Positions 40,830 to 41,688 of a stretch of 41,688 bases of DNA are shown here, piece by piece; positions within the stretch are counted from its first letter, which is position 1, and each line of letters opens with the position of its first letter. The stretch spans positions 1 to 41,688 of the forward strand of contig DJER01000003.1 in NCBI GenBank assembly GCA_002431905.1, read 5' to 3'. Below the pieces are notes generated by a model. The model made no database searches, was not told the origin of the DNA, and was given only the letters and a program-made list of their open reading frames with translations. A program made the position numbers and the translations under genes. The DNA is from Christensenella sp. UBA5893 (GTDB taxonomy: Bacteria; Bacillota; Clostridia; Christensenellales; UBA1242).

Positions 40830-40843
40830 TTTTAGGAGATATT

Positions 40844-41248
40844 ATGAACAGATGTTTTTTAATTGGTAATTTGACAAGAGATCCTGAACTTGCAACAACA
40901 AATAGTGGTGTTTCAGTTTGCAGATTTTCACTTGCAGTAACAAGAAATTTTTCTAATGCTGATGGCGAAAGAGAAACAGACTTTTTGAACATTATTGTTT
41001 GGCGTGGTCAAGCAGAAAATTGTCACAAATATCTTAAAAAGGGCTCAAAGTGTGCAGTAACAGGTTCAATCCAAACAAGAAGTTATGATGCGCAAGATGG
41101 CTCAAAACGTTATGTAACAGAAATTGTTGCAGACAATGTAGAATTTTTAAATTCAAAATCTAGTGGTGATGGTCAAGACAAGGTTTCAGTTGACAACAAA
41201 GAAGTTGCAAAACTTGAACCTATTGATGACGATACACTTCCATTCTAA
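40844..41248 (+). CDS. ssb: Single-stranded DNA-binding protein
   Basis: A 134-residue SSB. The OB-fold (about 1-105) begins MNRCFLIGNLTRDPELATTN and contains FLNIIVWRGQAENCHKYLKKG. A short linker leads to the acidic tip EPIDDDTLPF, which binds partner proteins in repair and replication. The linker is short, about 20 residues. AGGAGA precedes the ATG, 14 bases after rpsF. Its setting between rpsF and rpsR is the classic Firmicutes arrangement. Confidence 0.96.
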   Translation: MNRCFLIGNLTRDPELATTNSGVSVCRFSLAVTRNFSNADGERETDFLNIIVWRGQAENCHKYLKKGSKCAVTGSIQTRSYDAQDGSKRYVTEIVADNVEFLNSKSSGDGQDKVSVDNKEVAKLEPIDDDTLPF

Positions 41249-41266
41249 TAAAAGGAGTATATAACT

Positions 41267-41560
41267 ATGGCAGAAGTAGAACAAGTTGTTGAACAACCAA
41301 CAGAAGAAGCTCAAGCACCAGTTGAAAAGGTTAAAAAATTTCGTAAACCAATTCAAAAGAAAAAAGTTTGTGCATTCTGCGTTGACAAACAAAATGTAAT
41401 TGATTACAAAGACGGAAACAAATTAAGAAGATATATCACAGAAAATGGCAAAATTCTTCCAAGACGTCAAACAGGTGTTTGTGCAAGACACCAAAGAGAA
41501 CTTGCTGTTGCAATAAAGAGAGCAAGAGTTATGGCAATTCTTCCTTTCAAAGGCGAGTAA
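41267..41560 (+). CDS. rpsR: 30S ribosomal protein S18
   Basis: A 97-residue S18. The core (about 28-97) has KKVCAFCVDKQNVIDYKDGN, LRRYITENGKILPRRQTGVC and RHQRELAVAIKRARVMAILP. The cysteines of CAFC plus the one before ARHQ and the nearby His are the zinc-binding form of S18. An N-terminal extension of about 25 residues is acidic and Pro/Val-rich (MAEVEQVVEQPTEEAQAPVE), longer than in Bacillus. AAAGGAG precedes the ATG. A long nested hairpin follows. Confidence 0.95.
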   Translation: MAEVEQVVEQPTEEAQAPVEKVKKFRKPIQKKKVCAFCVDKQNVIDYKDGNKLRRYITENGKILPRRQTGVCARHQRELAVAIKRARVMAILPFKGE

Positions 41561-41566
41561 AAAATA

Positions 41567-41683
41567 AAAAAAGAACTCCCAATAACTTCGTTTACTGGTG
41601 AGCATCTCACACACAGTCACTTACGTAAGTAAGCTCCTGCGTGTGAGAACTCACCGAGCCTTGTTCTTGGGGTTCTTTTTTTA
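41567..41683. terminator. Long nested hairpin ending the rpsF-ssb-rpsR operon
   Basis: The outer arms AAAAAAGAACTCCCAA and TTGGGGTTCTTTTTTT pair with a small bulge. Inside, GGTGAG pairs with CTCACC. Inside that, TCTCACACACAG pairs with CTGCGTGTGAGA with one mismatch. The tip holds the 12-base palindrome ACTTACGTAAGT. The whole is about 115 nt, far larger and less AT-rich than any other terminator here. T runs on both strands would let it stop transcription either way. Confidence 0.75.
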
Positions 41684-41688
41684 TTTTT

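Overview
The window is strongly AT-rich, gene-dense DNA from a low-GC Gram-positive bacterium of the Firmicutes (Bacillota), most likely an uncultured member of the Clostridia. The signs are an mrnC-rlmB-sigH block as in Bacillus, AddAB, DegV paralogs, an RsfA-like Myb-domain protein, lipoproteins with a Cys lipobox, strong AGGAG-type ribosome binding sites and consensus sigma-A promoters. No tRNA, rRNA, CRISPR array or transposase was seen. Most genes lie on the + strand.

Layout. 1-2183: the 3' part of uvrC and a cation exchanger. 2184-2574: the only long gene-free stretch, packed with DnaA boxes. 2575-6768: metG-mrnC-rlmB-sigH-PPTase. 6833-10671: a lipoprotein, then an operon of a small membrane protein, a processive glycosyltransferase and an HD protein. 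10704-13682: radC (-), tandem degV genes, hup. 13726-17183 (-): an unknown protein, an HTH regulator and a RelA/SpoT-like HD-TGS protein. 17292-18971: two paralogous membrane proteins. 19079-26564: a Myb-like regulator, then addB-addA. 26725-29730: a 1001-residue membrane protein with eight AT-hooks. 29783-32129: an HTH membrane regulator diverging from degV3-SGNH hydrolase. 32164-35352 (-): an exported metallo-beta-lactamase, an Ig-like membrane protein and an HtrA-like lipoprotein. 35619-37800: small HTH gene, small unknown gene, VanZ-like gene, frameshifted GNAT gene. 37951-41560: gltX, a DUF3800 gene, a candidate small RNA and rpsF-ssb-rpsR, ending in a long nested hairpin.

Most genes are housekeeping: repair and recombination (UvrC, RadC, AddAB, SSB), translation (MetG, GltX, RlmB, MrnC, S6, S18) and chromosome organisation (HU). 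The most unusual items are the membrane-anchored multi-AT-hook protein, which looks built to tether AT-rich DNA to the membrane; the DnaA-box cluster that runs into the metG promoter; a set of genes whose -10 box sits 5-7 nt before the ATG with no ribosome binding site (candidate leaderless mRNAs); a dnaX-type slippery heptamer where a GNAT gene changes frame; and a roughly 63-nt candidate small RNA beside the DUF3800 gene. All functional statements rest on reading motifs by eye; no database search was run.
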